DNA of 64,000 nt from Chloroflexota bacterium (GCA_016202545.1 JACQON010000007.1:1-64000); one strand, 5' to 3'; positions 8,932 to 18,197 are shown, counted from the first letter of the stretch. The notes: generated from the sequence alone by a model not told the origin. Translations and numbers: made by a program.

Positions 8932-10353
8932 CTAAATGGTTATGCCGTATTTCTCCCATTGTGCTTCCACCTTCGCCTTAATGTCAGGGTCATCACATAA
9001 CGGTGGCGGTTCCGTTCCCTCGGCTTTATATTCCTCAACAGGCATCGTGGCGTCTATCCCCCATTTAGCTGTCAAGTAACGCTTGGAATAAGGTTGAGAC
9101 ACATCCAATCCTATGTCGGGACATCGAGGAGCTATGACTATATCTCGATCTGGTTGGACATGGTTGGCTATTGCCCATTCAACTTCGACCGGATTATACA
9201 CATCTACTCCTTCATCTACCACCACAACGTTTTTAAAGAAACTTGCAGCTTCAGCGTCACCCCAAACCGCATGGATAATCTCATTCACGTGACCGGGCCA
9301 AGACTTTCTAAGGGAGATAATCAGCTTGAAATAGCAACCACTAGGAGGCACATGAACGTCTACCACTCCAGGGAGTTTTCTGAGCCTTGAATAGACGACA
9401 CATTCCATGACCGTTGGCGAATAAATGCCAGCTTCCCATGGCCGCCCGCATCTTGTTCCCTGAAATATTGGGTTGTCTCGATGGGTAATGGCTTTCAAGT
9501 GAAACACGTTGACCGTGGTGACTCCGCCTAAATAACCGGTGTATTCACCGAAGGGGCCATCTGGCTTTAGCTCTTCAGGGTATACTTCTCCCTCTAATAT
9601 AATTTCTGCGGTAGCTGGTACTTCCAGATCACAGGTTTCACACTTAATCAGTTCTACCGGTTCTTTTCTCAAGCCTCCAGCATAGGCTTCTTCGCCCGGA
9701 GGATGTCTAAATTTTGTCACAGCTGCTAATAGATAGACGGGGTCTGTGCCAATGGCAACTGCTACAGGCATAGGTTTACTTGGATATAACAGCGACCATT
9801 TCTGAAGATGTTGATAGCCGTGCTGACCGGGGCACAGGTACAAGCCTGTTTCGTTTTTTGCCATTACCATCATTCGATAGATCCCGGCATTCTGCACTTT
9901 TGTCTCGGAGTCTTTGGTTATCACTGGCGCTAAAGTGCCGATATAAGGGCCGCCATCACCCTTATGCCACCTAATCGGAGGGAAAATAGCATCGAGGTCA
10001 GCCTTGTCCCCCAGCAAGATGTTTTCTTTACAAGGACCATTTTTTACAATTTTGGGTGGGATAGGGTGCTCTATCCTCTTTAGCCACTCTTCCCTTATCT
10101 TCCTTACATCAGCATCGGCAGGGTCTATATCCAGGGCTAAAGCTATGCGTTCCAAGGTCTCAATCAATCCACACAGAACTCGGACTTTGTGACGCTTGAC
10201 ATTTTCAAAAAGTACCGCTGGTCCCCAGGTATCTTGTAGCTTCTTAGTAACACCGTTTATCTCCCATTCCGGGTCTACCTCTGCCTTCACCTTGGCTAGA
10301 AGCCCCTTCTTTTCCAGCAGAATCATGAACTCCCTTAAATCTTTATATGCCAT
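8932..10353 (-). CDS. UbiD family (de)carboxylase, copy 2
   Basis: A paralogue of the UbiD at 4427-5860 (473 aa, same N-terminus MAYKDLREF and same C-terminal EGTEPPPLCDDPDIKAKV). Site residues are NAGIYR, the His in GQHGYQHL, ILEGE and DGPFGEYTG, again with Asp where characterised members have Glu. Copies 1 and 2 differ mostly in the stretch after GTR (copy 1 GAPKGRG, copy 2 GRPWEAG) and in the C-terminal third, which shapes the substrate pocket, so the two probably act on different acids or form a hetero-oligomer. A compact hairpin (GACC-GTAA-GGTC) lies in its leader near 10430-10445. Confidence 0.9.
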   Translation of the reverse strand: MAYKDLREFMILLEKKGLLAKVKAEVDPEWEINGVTKKLQDTWGPAVLFENVKRHKVRVLCGLIETLERIALALDIDPADADVRKIREEWLKRIEHPIPPKIVKNGPCKENILLGDKADLDAIFPPIRWHKGDGGPYIGTLAPVITKDSETKVQNAGIYRMMVMAKNETGLYLCPGQHGYQHLQKWSLLYPSKPMPVAVAIGTDPVYLLAAVTKFRHPPGEEAYAGGLRKEPVELIKCETCDLEVPATAEIILEGEVYPEELKPDGPFGEYTGYLGGVTTVNVFHLKAITHRDNPIFQGTRCGRPWEAGIYSPTVMECVVYSRLRKLPGVVDVHVPPSGCYFKLIISLRKSWPGHVNEIIHAVWGDAEAASFFKNVVVVDEGVDVYNPVEVEWAIANHVQPDRDIVIAPRCPDIGLDVSQPYSKRYLTAKWGIDATMPVEEYKAEGTEPPPLCDDPDIKAKVEAQWEKYGITI

Positions 10354-10573
10354 AGCTTCTAGTTACTTTACTCCTCTCTAACGTGATCTCCTTGCCGGGT
10401 CATAAATGTAAGCTACCTTACTCAAATCCCCGACCGTAAGGTCGAGGGAAGTTTATTTTACTGCAAGGTGAACACAAGCTTCCACAAAGAATGGGCCTTC
10501 GAAGCACTTCAGGAATTTCCTGCCTCGCATCAATGCAGACATTGTATATTACGACTAAACCAATGTCAATACT

Positions 10574-10834
10574 TTAGGCGGTTATCTCTTTGACACACCA
10601 AAGTAGAAAGGAGTAGTATACGGAAAACAGTATGGTTTGTTCGTAATATCGCAGGAACACACATGAAGATTGTGAATTTGCCTTTCGTCTATCAATTGGG
10701 TGCTGAAATGCAGGACTTGGTGAAGTTAGAATATAAGAACACAGGCGGTAGCCCTGGATCAGGTTATCGAGCCGGGTGACACGGCTCTTGTATTCAATTA
10801 TTTGGTTGACTTCTTCCTGAAGTTTGGCTGTCAT
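10574..10834 (-). CDS. Small hypothetical protein (86 aa)
   Basis: Not recognised. The start looks real: ACGGAGGACAAAATG gives a strong Shine-Dalgarno with 5-nt spacing. The first 28 residues (MTAKLQEEVNQIIEYKSRV...) are amphipathic and helix-forming; the remainder is Cys- and aromatic-rich and looks less protein-like, so the gene may be truncated or frameshifted after about residue 30. It lies downstream of tRNA-Arg on the same strand with a hairpin between them. Confidence 0.35.
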   Translation of the reverse strand: MTAKLQEEVNQIIEYKSRVTRLDNLIQGYRLCSYILTSPSPAFQHPIDRRKANSQSSCVFLRYYEQTILFSVYYSFLLWCVKEITA

Positions 10835-10873
10835 TTTGTCCTCCGTTTTTTGCCGAAGCAGTTGGTCTTTTAA

Positions 10874-10894
10874 GCAAAAATCCCGGGATTTTGC
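10874..10894 (-). terminator. Probable terminator downstream of tRNA-Arg
   Basis: GCAAAAATCCCGGGATTTTGC is an almost perfect palindrome. Read on the minus strand it forms a GC-cored hairpin ending in a T-rich arm, about 40 bp beyond the 3' end of the tRNA. Confidence 0.5.
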
Positions 10895-10936
10895 CCGCTT
10901 TTCGGAGGTTAAGACAGCCTCAATTTGTGCCTAAAG

Positions 10937-11013
10937 TGGCGTCCCTGGAGGGATTCGAACCCACGACCTACTGCTTAGAAGGCAGCCGCTCTATCCTGCT
11001 GAGCTACAGGGAC
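10937..11013 (-). tRNA. tRNA-Arg (anticodon TCT)
   Basis: The minus strand folds into a full cloverleaf. The acceptor GTCCCTG pairs with CAGGGAC, followed by discriminator G and an encoded CCA. The D arm begins TAGCTCAGC, the anticodon loop is CTTCTAA on stem CTGC/GCAG, and the T arm is GGGTTCGAATCCC. Length is 77 nt including CCA. The loop gives anticodon TCT, reading AGA/AGG. ORFs called across it on the plus strand (GFEPTTYCLEG) are the usual tRNA shadow. Confidence 0.96.
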
Positions 11014-11062
11014 GAGTTTCTACCATCTTCTTCTGGTGAGAGTGGTGCCGCGGCAATTCCGG

Positions 11063-11416
11063 TCAGGCAGCCTCTGTTTCTTCCTCATCCCGTAAAACGC
11101 ACGTCGCCGGGAATACCTCAGCCGTCTTCTTGCTTCTTACCATCTTGAGGAAACCAGCCTTCAGACTGCACTCGACGCAGTATCTTGCCCCCCTGGATAC
11201 ATCGCGTGGATGCTGCTGGCTGAAGTGGCTGTGAAGCTCAGTCAGGCTGTCGAACACGGTGCTGCAGGTGGGACATTCGTGAATGCTGTAGCAGTACCTG
11301 TCCTGGTGCTTTATCGTTCTGCCGCATTTGTCACAAACAACCTCTCCTATGCCGAGCAAGGAGATTATGCTTTGCAATCGCTCAGACTCTGCCGGTGAAA
11401 CCTGATTATCCTGCAT
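11063..11416 (-). CDS. Zinc-finger/zinc-ribbon hypothetical protein
   Basis: A 117-aa soluble protein with several potential zinc ligands: VVCDKCGRTI (CxxC), HECPTCSTVFDSLTELHSHFSQQH, which reads as a C2H2-type finger, and ARYCVECSLKAG (CxxC). A good Shine-Dalgarno, GGAGGAG, precedes ATG 11416. The C-terminus is acidic (RDEEETEAA). The mix of a C2H2 finger with CxxC pairs suggests nucleic-acid or protein binding, but I know no specific function. It is followed on the same strand by a small membrane protein gene and preceded on its other side by tRNA-Arg. Confidence 0.7.
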   Translation of the reverse strand: MQDNQVSPAESERLQSIISLLGIGEVVCDKCGRTIKHQDRYCYSIHECPTCSTVFDSLTELHSHFSQQHPRDVSRGARYCVECSLKAGFLKMVRSKKTAEVFPATCVLRDEEETEAA

Positions 11417-11473
11417 ACTTGCTCCTCCGTGTCTAGGATATAGCTAGGTGTGAACGCTTGTCAAGCCAGGGGC

Positions 11474-11962
11474 TTACCGCCATAGCCAAAAGCCGACCAG
11501 GAGGCTTAAAGAAGTGACGATTACCCCGGCGATAACCGTGCCGATGAGTATGGAGATAAGAGCATGGCTGAACTTCAGCCCGAAGAGAACGGCTGCCGCC
11601 GAGCCTGTCCAGACTCCCGTACCGGGTAGGGGAAGGGCGACAAATAGTGCCAGGCCGACCAGCTTGTATCGTTCAATGGTTTTTCCCCGCCGCCTGGAGT
11701 GCTCGAGGAACCAGCGGAACATTCTGTCCAGGATGGCTACCTTGCTCATCAGCTTGGCAATGGCGTTAAGGGATAGCAGCAAGAGAGGCACCGGTATCAG
11801 GTTGCCGATAACGGCCAGTGTAAGGGCGTAGAACCAGGGGAGCTGGAACAGGTTTAGCGCCACCGGCAATGCCCCGCGAAGTTCAGTTACGGGCAAGGCC
11901 GCAAGGATAATAACTGCCAGCTCTTTGGGCAGGCCCAGGCTAAGTATTTCAGCAGGGGACAT
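11474..11962 (-). CDS. Small multidrug export-like membrane protein (COG2426 type)
   Basis: A 162-aa polytopic protein with about four to five hydrophobic segments. The N-terminal stretch AALPVTELRGALPVALN and the central ALFVALPLPGTGVWTGSAAA are hallmark segments of the COG2426 small membrane proteins annotated as putative small multidrug exporters. Transport activity is an annotation tradition rather than firm biochemistry. AGAGAG precedes ATG 11962. Monocistronic or co-transcribed with the zinc-finger gene about 57 bp downstream. Confidence 0.75.
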   Translation of the reverse strand: MSPAEILSLGLPKELAVIILAALPVTELRGALPVALNLFQLPWFYALTLAVIGNLIPVPLLLLSLNAIAKLMSKVAILDRMFRWFLEHSRRRGKTIERYKLVGLALFVALPLPGTGVWTGSAAAVLFGLKFSHALISILIGTVIAGVIVTSLSLLVGFWLWR

Positions 11963-12047
11963 GTTTTCTCTCTGGTGGCTCTGCAGGCCAGTGTAGCAGG
12001 CTTTTCTCTACCATTTCAACAAGCCCTACTATTTCCTTCTCCTCGTA

Positions 12048-12346
12048 TTATCGTAGTATTGACTGGTGAGCTAATTCCGACTCGGGAGCAAACCATGCGA
12101 AGAGATTCCCGAGGTCAAACTGTCGCCAGAACTCGCATTCGAAGAAATCACAGTGGGAGTCGCATTGGTGATGCTGTGCTTCCCGCATTCGCTTGCCCAG
12201 AATCCCTATCTCTTGATGCACTTGTTCGTGGCATTTATCGCAAAGCCGCTGTGTATAATGGGGTAAGGACGCCCACCGCTTGGCAGACCTTTGGAACTCC
12301 AACAGAGGCAACGCCCCCGGTCTACCAATCTTGCTGTGTCACTCAT
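12048..12346 (-). pseudogene. Possible frameshifted HNH-type nuclease remnant
   Basis: One minus frame from ATG 12346 reads MSDTARLVDRGRCLCW and later runs into a stop. The next frame over carries LPHYTQRLCDKCHEQVHQE, which resembles the CxxCH..H end of HNH nucleases. Joining the two needs a single frameshift around 12280-12310. A defence-type nuclease remnant would fit its place next to a restriction-modification pair, but the evidence is short motifs only. The spacer on either side holds no other gene that I can see. Confidence 0.3.
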
Positions 12347-12428
12347 GTTATATTAAGCTCCTCGGGTAGAATTTGAATCGCTTTTTATATTTCTCATTCT
12401 ACCTCTTGGACGCGAGCGAAAAATATCG

Positions 12429-13298
12429 TTAAACTACAGTGGCTTTCACTAAGAAAGATGACATCTCTTTCTGCAGGCGAAGCCGCGCCATCTCCACATA
12501 ACTGGGGTCAATATCAACACCAATGCTACTGCGGCAAGATTTGAGCGATGCCACCATTGTAGTTCCTGTACCAACAAAGGGGTCCAGCACTGTGTCGCCT
12601 ACAAAGGAGAACATACGCACTAGGCGATACGCCAGTTCGTTCGGAAAGGGTGCAGGATGCCTGCGTGTGGAGGCCCCGGTAAGAGCCCAGAATTGGCGAA
12701 ACCATACGTCATATTCCTGCTTTGTAAGTTTACTGAGACGCCTTTGTTCTTCGGTAGGCTTTCTATATCCTCCAGGTTTTCTCTGCATGAGGATAAATTC
12801 AATATCATTTTTGATGATAGCATTTGGTTCATAAGGCTTCCCCAGAAATTTTGTGCCGTTGTTTACCTCAAATGTGGCATTCGATATCTTGTGCCATATA
12901 ATGGGGTTGAGATTGTCGAACCCAATCCTCCGGCACATGACAGTAGTATCCGCATGCAGGGGCATGATGCGGTGACGGCCATGTTCGCGGCGGGATAGGC
13001 AAACATCACCTATAACGCATACCATTCTCCCCCCAGGCACAAGAACGCGATAGCACTCTGCGAATACCTTGCGGAGCTCTTCCAGGAAGGCTTCATAATT
13101 CACTATGTTACCTAGTTGACCAAGCCTATCGGGGTACTGTTTCAAGTTCCAATAGGGTGGTGAGGTCACAACCAGATGTATTGATTCATTCTGTAAAAAA
13201 CCCATCTCACGAGAATCGCCTGTGACCAGGCGATGCGTGGTGGAGATTTTATCCCTATCCTGGATTGCTATTTCAGGTACAGTCAATTCTTCAAGCAT
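12429..13298 (-). CDS. Site-specific DNA methyltransferase, beta class (type II R-M, likely N4-cytosine)
   Basis: The catalytic motif IV is TSPPYWNLKQY near residue 50 and the SAM-binding motif I, DPFVGTGTTMVAS, lies near the C-terminus. That order (IV before I) defines the beta group. SPPY rather than DPPY favours N4-cytosine methylation, though beta-class N6-adenine enzymes with SPPY exist. The start overlaps the end of the endonuclease gene by 16 bp, so the pair is translationally linked. The methyltransferase protects host DNA from the adjacent enzyme; the recognition sequence cannot be inferred. Confidence 0.9.
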   Translation of the reverse strand: MLEELTVPEIAIQDRDKISTTHRLVTGDSREMGFLQNESIHLVVTSPPYWNLKQYPDRLGQLGNIVNYEAFLEELRKVFAECYRVLVPGGRMVCVIGDVCLSRREHGRHRIMPLHADTTVMCRRIGFDNLNPIIWHKISNATFEVNNGTKFLGKPYEPNAIIKNDIEFILMQRKPGGYRKPTEEQRRLSKLTKQEYDVWFRQFWALTGASTRRHPAPFPNELAYRLVRMFSFVGDTVLDPFVGTGTTMVASLKSCRSSIGVDIDPSYVEMARLRLQKEMSSFLVKATVV

Positions 13299-14119
13299 TT
13301 GAATTTACCCAGCAACAGTTTCACCGCAGTCACGACTGACTCCTTCGGACCTCCGGCAAAAACTACAGAATCAACATGAGGGGACTGGAGTCTATCACGA
13401 ACATTACCATGCTCGCTAATGAACGGATAATAGATAACAGCACCAAAATTTGCTCTTGGATAGGCCGCTTTAAGATGAGACCCTTTATTAACAATTTCAT
13501 CGGTGCGTTTGTGGATGTCTCGCCGTGCCTCAATTCGTTTGATATCCACTGCGTGCAGGATATTACCCGAAGCATCTTTGGCAGCCGCGTCAAGTTCAAA
13601 CGCCTGACCATTGTGTTGAAATTTGGATTTCTTGAAGGTCAAGTTAGAGTTATTGTTCAATGCTCCTATTACTATCCCCTCCCATTGTCCCTTAGTCTTG
13701 CGTATTTCCTTATCCGCAAACATGACCCTATCCAGTTCAGCCAGCGTTGGCAGCGGAAGGTTGTCGGGCAAAAAAGGCTTTATGTAGCCTGATACGGAAA
13801 GCGCTTCTTCCTTCGACAGACGGCAATCATACGTGTTGAGGTTCCTTATGCCTAAATCTCGTTCAATCGCCCGGGCTGCTATGTTGGTAGCCAGGAGCAA
13901 CGGCTTGAGAATCAGAGGGAAAGCTAGCAGCTTATCGGCTAGTTCCGAGGCTGTCAGTTCTGAAAATACGATAACCTCAATCTCTTCTTTGCGGATTACA
14001 CCTTGAAATGCCTCTCGAAGGGCAGCAACAATCTCACCAGAGCGCGCCTCCATTGATTCACGAACCCATTCCGCGTAGTCTGCCTGTGTAGCGTATTCTC
14101 GCTCGGGTTGTGAATTCAC
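13283..14119 (-). CDS. Putative type II restriction endonuclease
   Basis: The function is inferred mainly from tight coupling to the downstream methyltransferase. The C-terminal half contains a plausible PD-(D/E)xK core: FELDAAAKDASG, a short loop, then HAVDIKRIEARRDIHKR, giving an acidic residue followed by D-I-K. No family name is recognised with certainty. I prefer GTG 14119 (MNSQPERE, AGAGGAG upstream) to ATG 14155, which has no Shine-Dalgarno; this yields 278 aa. Upstream is a 250-bp spacer before the divergent apgM operon. Endonuclease before methyltransferase in one transcript is a common type II order. Confidence 0.7.
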   Translation of the reverse strand: MNSQPEREYATQADYAEWVRESMEARSGEIVAALREAFQGVIRKEEIEVIVFSELTASELADKLLAFPLILKPLLLATNIAARAIERDLGIRNLNTYDCRLSKEEALSVSGYIKPFLPDNLPLPTLAELDRVMFADKEIRKTKGQWEGIVIGALNNNSNLTFKKSKFQHNGQAFELDAAAKDASGNILHAVDIKRIEARRDIHKRTDEIVNKGSHLKAAYPRANFGAVIYYPFISEHGNVRDRLQSPHVDSVVFAGGPKESVVTAVKLLLGKFKCLKN

Positions 14120-14372
14120 CTCTCTGCTCTCCTCTTTTCTGCCTCTATCATACATTATCTAAGGATTACTGTCACTTGCATTGCAAAACAGCTTGTGGAG
14201 TTTGGTCTTGACAAGCCTCTGCTGGCATTGTTAGTATGAGGCTGTCTCAGCCGTGGCGTGTCGACCGCTCCCATAAGCGTGCGCCTTGCCGCAAGGCATA
14301 AGCGGGATGGGACTGGCTGACAAGGTTGCTTTCGTGGAGGTATCGCTGGACAAATGAACGGGGCTGGCTGGT

Positions 14373-15581
14373 ATGGTCTGTAACTTTGAGATGATGGAAA
14401 AGCTGGCCGTGCCATCGCCTACCAGGATAGTACTGCTGGTTATAGACGGGCTGGGCGGGCTGCCGAATCCGGAAACGGGGAAAACGGAGCTGGAGACGGC
14501 CAGCACTCCCAACCTCGACCGTCTGGCCGGCAAGGGAGTGTGCGGCCTGGCTGACCCGGTTGGGCCCGGGATAACCCCTGGCAGCGCACCCGGCCACCTG
14601 GCCCTGTTCGGCTATGACCCCGTTAGCTGTAACATCGGCCGGGGGGTGCTGGAGGCGGTGGGGATTGATTTTGACCTGCGGCAAGATGATGTGGCCGCCC
14701 GCGGCAACTTCGCTACCCTGGATAAGGCCGGGCTGGTGACTGACCGCAGGGCTGGTCGCATTTCCACCGAGAAGTCCGCTGAGCTATGCCACCCGCTTGA
14801 TGGGATGTTGATTGATGATGTCGAGGTCCTGGTGCGGCCGCTCAGGGAACACCGCTTGGTGGCGGTCTTCCGGGGAGAGGGTCTTGTCGCCAGTGTCACT
14901 GATTCCGACCCGCAGCGTACCGGCGTATCGCCCAGGCCGGTTGAAGCCCTGACTTCAGAAGCGGGCAAGCTGGCCGACGCCGCCAATAAGTTCTTGGCCC
15001 GGGCCGGAGCTGTCCTGGCCAAGCACCATCCGGCCAATATGGTCCTTCTCCGCGGTTTCTCCGCGCAACCGCATCTGCCGCCGATGACCAAAATCTATAA
15101 GCTTAAGCCAGCTGCCATTGCCAGCTATCCCATGTACCGGGGGCTGGCCAGGCTGGTCGGCATGACCATCCTTGATACCGGGATGACCTTTGCCGACGAG
15201 CTGCTGACTTTGAAGCAGAACTATGCCGGCTACGATTTCTTCTTCGTGCACGCGAAGGCAGCCGATGCCGCCGGGGAAGATGGCGACTTCGACCGCAAAG
15301 TCAAGATTATCGAGGGGATTGATGCGGCACTGACGGAGCTTATAAGCCTGGAGCCTGATGTCATCGTGGTCACCGGCGACCACTCCACGCCAGCCCTGTT
15401 GAAAGGCCATAGCTGGCACCCGGTGCCTGTCCTCCTGTACTCCAGGTGGTGCCGTCCCGATAGAGCGACCGAGTTCTCCGAGTCAGCCTGCCTTTTCGGA
15501 GGTCTGGGAAGAATGCCGTCCACTCAAATCATGCCCCTGGCCATGGCCCATGCCCTCAAGCTGGCCAAATTCGGTGCTTAG
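14373..15581 (+). CDS. apgM: 2,3-bisphosphoglycerate-independent phosphoglycerate mutase, archaeal type
   Basis: Interconverts 3- and 2-phosphoglycerate in glycolysis and gluconeogenesis. It is an alkaline-phosphatase-superfamily protein of 402 aa. Metal and nucleophile motifs are IVLLVIDGLGGLP at the N-terminus, GITPGSAPGHLALFGYDP with the phospho-Ser, and VTGDHSTPALLKGHSWHPVP at the C-terminus. The length and these motifs fit the compact archaeal-type apgM, not the 510-aa bacterial GpmI. An alternative start is the second Met of the GAGATGATGG pair. It heads a same-strand run with tpiA 9 bp downstream, coupling two central carbon enzymes. Confidence 0.92.
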   Translation: MVCNFEMMEKLAVPSPTRIVLLVIDGLGGLPNPETGKTELETASTPNLDRLAGKGVCGLADPVGPGITPGSAPGHLALFGYDPVSCNIGRGVLEAVGIDFDLRQDDVAARGNFATLDKAGLVTDRRAGRISTEKSAELCHPLDGMLIDDVEVLVRPLREHRLVAVFRGEGLVASVTDSDPQRTGVSPRPVEALTSEAGKLADAANKFLARAGAVLAKHHPANMVLLRGFSAQPHLPPMTKIYKLKPAAIASYPMYRGLARLVGMTILDTGMTFADELLTLKQNYAGYDFFFVHAKAADAAGEDGDFDRKVKIIEGIDAALTELISLEPDVIVVTGDHSTPALLKGHSWHPVPVLLYSRWCRPDRATEFSESACLFGGLGRMPSTQIMPLAMAHALKLAKFGA

Positions 15582-15590
15582 GAGGCTGGA

Positions 15591-16349
15591 ATGCGAGTTC
15601 CCATGATAGCCGGCAACTGGAAGATGAATACCACGGTGGTGGAGGCAGTCAAGCTGGTCAGAGAAGTGTGCCCTGAGCTTGACCGGATAGACGGCGTCGT
15701 CAAGGTGGTCTGCCCTCCCTTTATTTCCCTGACCGCGGTGAAGAAGCTGCTCAAGGGAAGCTCGATAAAGCTGGGGGCGCAGAACTTGTACTTCGAGGAA
15801 AAGGGGGCGTATACCGGTGAGATTTCGCCTCTCATGCTCGCTGACCTGTGCCAGTTCGTCATCGTCGGCCACTCGGAGCGCCGCCAGTACTTCAATGAGA
15901 CCGGTGAAATCGTCAACAAGAAGGTCATAGCGGCGCTTAAGTCCGGCCTGACGCCGATTTTATGCGTCGGGGAAAGCCTCAAGGAAAATGAGGCGGGCAG
16001 GACTGCGGATATGGTCACCGGACAGCTAAAGGATGCCCTGGCCGGGGTGGATTCCCTCCGGGACCTGGTCATCGCCTACGAGCCAGTGTGGGCTATCGGC
16101 ACCGGCAGGGCGGCTACCGGCGAGCAGGCGGAGCGGACGATTGGCCTTATCCGCCACAATATCTCTATACTATATAATAAAGAGACCGCCGAAAGGACGC
16201 TCGTCCTCTACGGCGGCAGTGTCACCGCTGACAACGTGGCTGAGTTTGTCCGTCAGCCTGAGATTGATGGCGGCCTTGTCGGCGGGGCAAGCCTGAAAGC
16301 TGACCAGTTCGTGAGCATCGTAAGGCAGACTTCAGAGATTAAGAGATAA
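15591..16349 (+). CDS. tpiA: Triose-phosphate isomerase
   Basis: Interconverts dihydroxyacetone phosphate and glyceraldehyde 3-phosphate. All signature elements are present: substrate-binding Asn and Lys in AGNWKMN, catalytic His in FVIVGHSERR, catalytic Glu and flexible loop in AYEPVWAIGTGRAAT, and phosphate-binding YGGSV near the C-terminus. At 252 aa it has the standard length. AGGAGG lies upstream of ATG 15591. The stop codon TAA shares one base with the miaA start (TAATG), a tight operon junction. Confidence 0.97.
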   Translation: MRVPMIAGNWKMNTTVVEAVKLVREVCPELDRIDGVVKVVCPPFISLTAVKKLLKGSSIKLGAQNLYFEEKGAYTGEISPLMLADLCQFVIVGHSERRQYFNETGEIVNKKVIAALKSGLTPILCVGESLKENEAGRTADMVTGQLKDALAGVDSLRDLVIAYEPVWAIGTGRAATGEQAERTIGLIRHNISILYNKETAERTLVLYGGSVTADNVAEFVRQPEIDGGLVGGASLKADQFVSIVRQTSEIKR

Positions 16350-17287
16350 TGAACCATCTAATAGCGATTGTCGGCCCCACCGGTATAGGCAAGAGCCGTC
16401 TGGCGCTTCATCTGGCCGGGATATTTGACGGGGAGATAGTGAACGCTGACAGCCGGCAGGTGTACCGTCACATGGACATCGGCACGGCCAAACCCACCCC
16501 GGAAGAGTTGGCACTGGTTCCCCACCATCTGGTCAGCATCGTCAATCCCGATGAGCAGTTCAGCCTGGCCCAGTACCATGAGATGGCATCCAGGGCTATC
16601 AGCGATATAATGGAAAGGGACAGGCTGCCCATCCTGGTGGGGGGCAGCGGACAATACGTATGGTCAACGCTGGAAGGATGGCAAGTCCCGCCTGTCGCCC
16701 CTGACCTTGAATTCAGGCATTGGCTGGAAGAAAAAGCGGTCGTGGATGGAGAAGGGCTTTACCAGGAGCTTATGAAGATAGACCCGCCGGCAGCGCGGAA
16801 AATTGACCGTCATAACCTGCGCCGCATAATAAGGGCCCTGGAGGTATGCCGGAACACGGGCGTCCGTTTTTCCCGGCTGCGGCACAGGGAAGCGCCAGCT
16901 TTCAGGACGCTCATAATAGGCTTGACCGCAGATAGGGCGGAGCTGTACCGCAGGATTGACCTCAGAATTGACCGGATGGTGGAGCAGGGGTTAGCGGAGG
17001 AGGTGAAAAGGATGGTGGCCATGGGCTATGGCTTTGACCTGCCAGCCATGTCCGGCATAGGCTACAGGCAAATAGGCATCTTCCTCAGTGGCGAGCTCGA
17101 CCTGGACGAGGCTGTCCGGCTGACCAAGTTTGAGACCCACCGGGTGGCCAGACATCAGTATGCCTGGTTCCGCCCTGGAGACGATAGAATCAAGTGGTTT
17201 GACGTTCAGAAGCAGCCGGAGCCTCAAATCAGGGCACTGGTAGCTGAGTTTGTCGCCTCAGTCCCCCGCGCCTGTGTTAAGAGGTAA
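16349..17287 (+). CDS. miaA: tRNA dimethylallyltransferase
   Basis: Transfers the dimethylallyl group to A37 of tRNAs that read codons starting with U. The P-loop GPTGIGKSRLA, DSRQVYRHMDIGTAKPT with the catalytic Asp and contact residues, and VGGSGQYVWSTLEGW are all present and in family order. At 312 aa it is full length. Its start overlaps the tpiA stop by one base and dapF begins 2 bp after its stop. Confidence 0.96.
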   Translation: MNHLIAIVGPTGIGKSRLALHLAGIFDGEIVNADSRQVYRHMDIGTAKPTPEELALVPHHLVSIVNPDEQFSLAQYHEMASRAISDIMERDRLPILVGGSGQYVWSTLEGWQVPPVAPDLEFRHWLEEKAVVDGEGLYQELMKIDPPAARKIDRHNLRRIIRALEVCRNTGVRFSRLRHREAPAFRTLIIGLTADRAELYRRIDLRIDRMVEQGLAEEVKRMVAMGYGFDLPAMSGIGYRQIGIFLSGELDLDEAVRLTKFETHRVARHQYAWFRPGDDRIKWFDVQKQPEPQIRALVAEFVASVPRACVKR

Positions 17288-17289
17288 AC

Positions 17290-18192
17290 ATGAAGTTCAC
17301 CAAGATGCAGGGCGCCGGGAATGATTTTATAGTGGTTGAGGCCGTCGGCAACGCCGGATGTGACTGGTCGCGACTGGCGAAAACGGTGTGCGACCGTCAT
17401 TTCGGCATCGGCGCCGACGGCGTGCTGCTGCTGTTGCCTTCGGATAGAGCCGATTTCAGGATGCGTATCTTTAACTCCGATGGCTCTGAGGCTGAGGCTT
17501 GCGGCAACGGGTTGAGATGCCTGACCAGATATGCCGCCGATAATGGGCTTCTCTCTGGCCGGAAGAAGTGTTCCCGCGCTGCCGGTGTTGCTGGCGACCA
17601 GGCGGAGATGGCTCTGGTGGAAACCATGGCCGGGACCAGGAATGTCTGGCTGCACCGGGCTGGAGGCAAGATAGTCAGAGTTCAGACCGCCATGGGTGAG
17701 CCAGGGTTCGGGGCTGAGGACATCCCGGCGGCAATAGGGCAGGGCGATTCACTTGACATAAAACAAATTCTGGACTATCCTGTTACCATAGGAAAAAGGC
17801 AATTGCGGTTAGGGCTGGTCTCGATGGGTAATCCCCATGCCGTCCACTTTGAGCAGCAATCGCCATCCGAGTTCCCGCTGGCGGAGATAGGGCCGGCGGT
17901 GGAGAAGCTGGCGATGTTCCCCAGAGGCGTGAATTTCGAGGTGGCCAGGGTAGTCAGTCGGGAGCAGGTCGAAGCCCGGGTGTGGGAAAGGGGGGTGGGT
18001 GAGACACAGGCCTGCGGCAGCGGCGCCTGTGCTATCGCCGTCATCGCACGCCTGCGCGGCTATGTCGGTGATAAGGTTGACATAAAGCTGCCAGGGGGCA
18101 TGCTGGACGTGGAGTGGGACGGAGCGGGGGAGGTGCTGCTTGGCGGACCAGCCGAGATGGTATTCACCGGAGAATGGCCGGATGGGGGGTAG
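17290..18192 (+). CDS. dapF: Diaminopimelate epimerase
   Basis: Converts LL- to meso-diaminopimelate for lysine and peptidoglycan synthesis. The PLP-independent two-Cys site is intact: the first Cys is in [12 protein letters not shown] and the second in [14 protein letters not shown]. It opens with the typical [13 protein letters not shown]. At 300 aa it carries an insertion around residues 95-110 ([18 protein letters not shown]) that makes it slightly longer than many homologues. It is immediately followed by the LL-diaminopimelate aminotransferase gene, completing a short DAP pathway pair. Confidence 0.96.
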   Translation: MKFTKMQGAGNDFIVVEAVGNAGCDWSRLAKTVCDRHFGIGADGVLLLLPSDRADFRMRIFNSDGSEAEACGNGLRCLTRYAADNGLLSGRKKCSRAAGVAGDQAEMALVETMAGTRNVWLHRAGGKIVRVQTAMGEPGFGAEDIPAAIGQGDSLDIKQILDYPVTIGKRQLRLGLVSMGNPHAVHFEQQSPSEFPLAEIGPAVEKLAMFPRGVNFEVARVVSREQVEARVWERGVGETQACGSGACAIAVIARLRGYVGDKVDIKLPGGMLDVEWDGAGEVLLGGPAEMVFTGEWPDGG

Positions 18193-18197
18193 CTAAT

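Noticed and set aside
10891-11148. 85-aa plus-strand ORF containing GFEPTTYCLEG
   Set aside because: It is the antisense reading of tRNA-Arg, a well-known false ORF.
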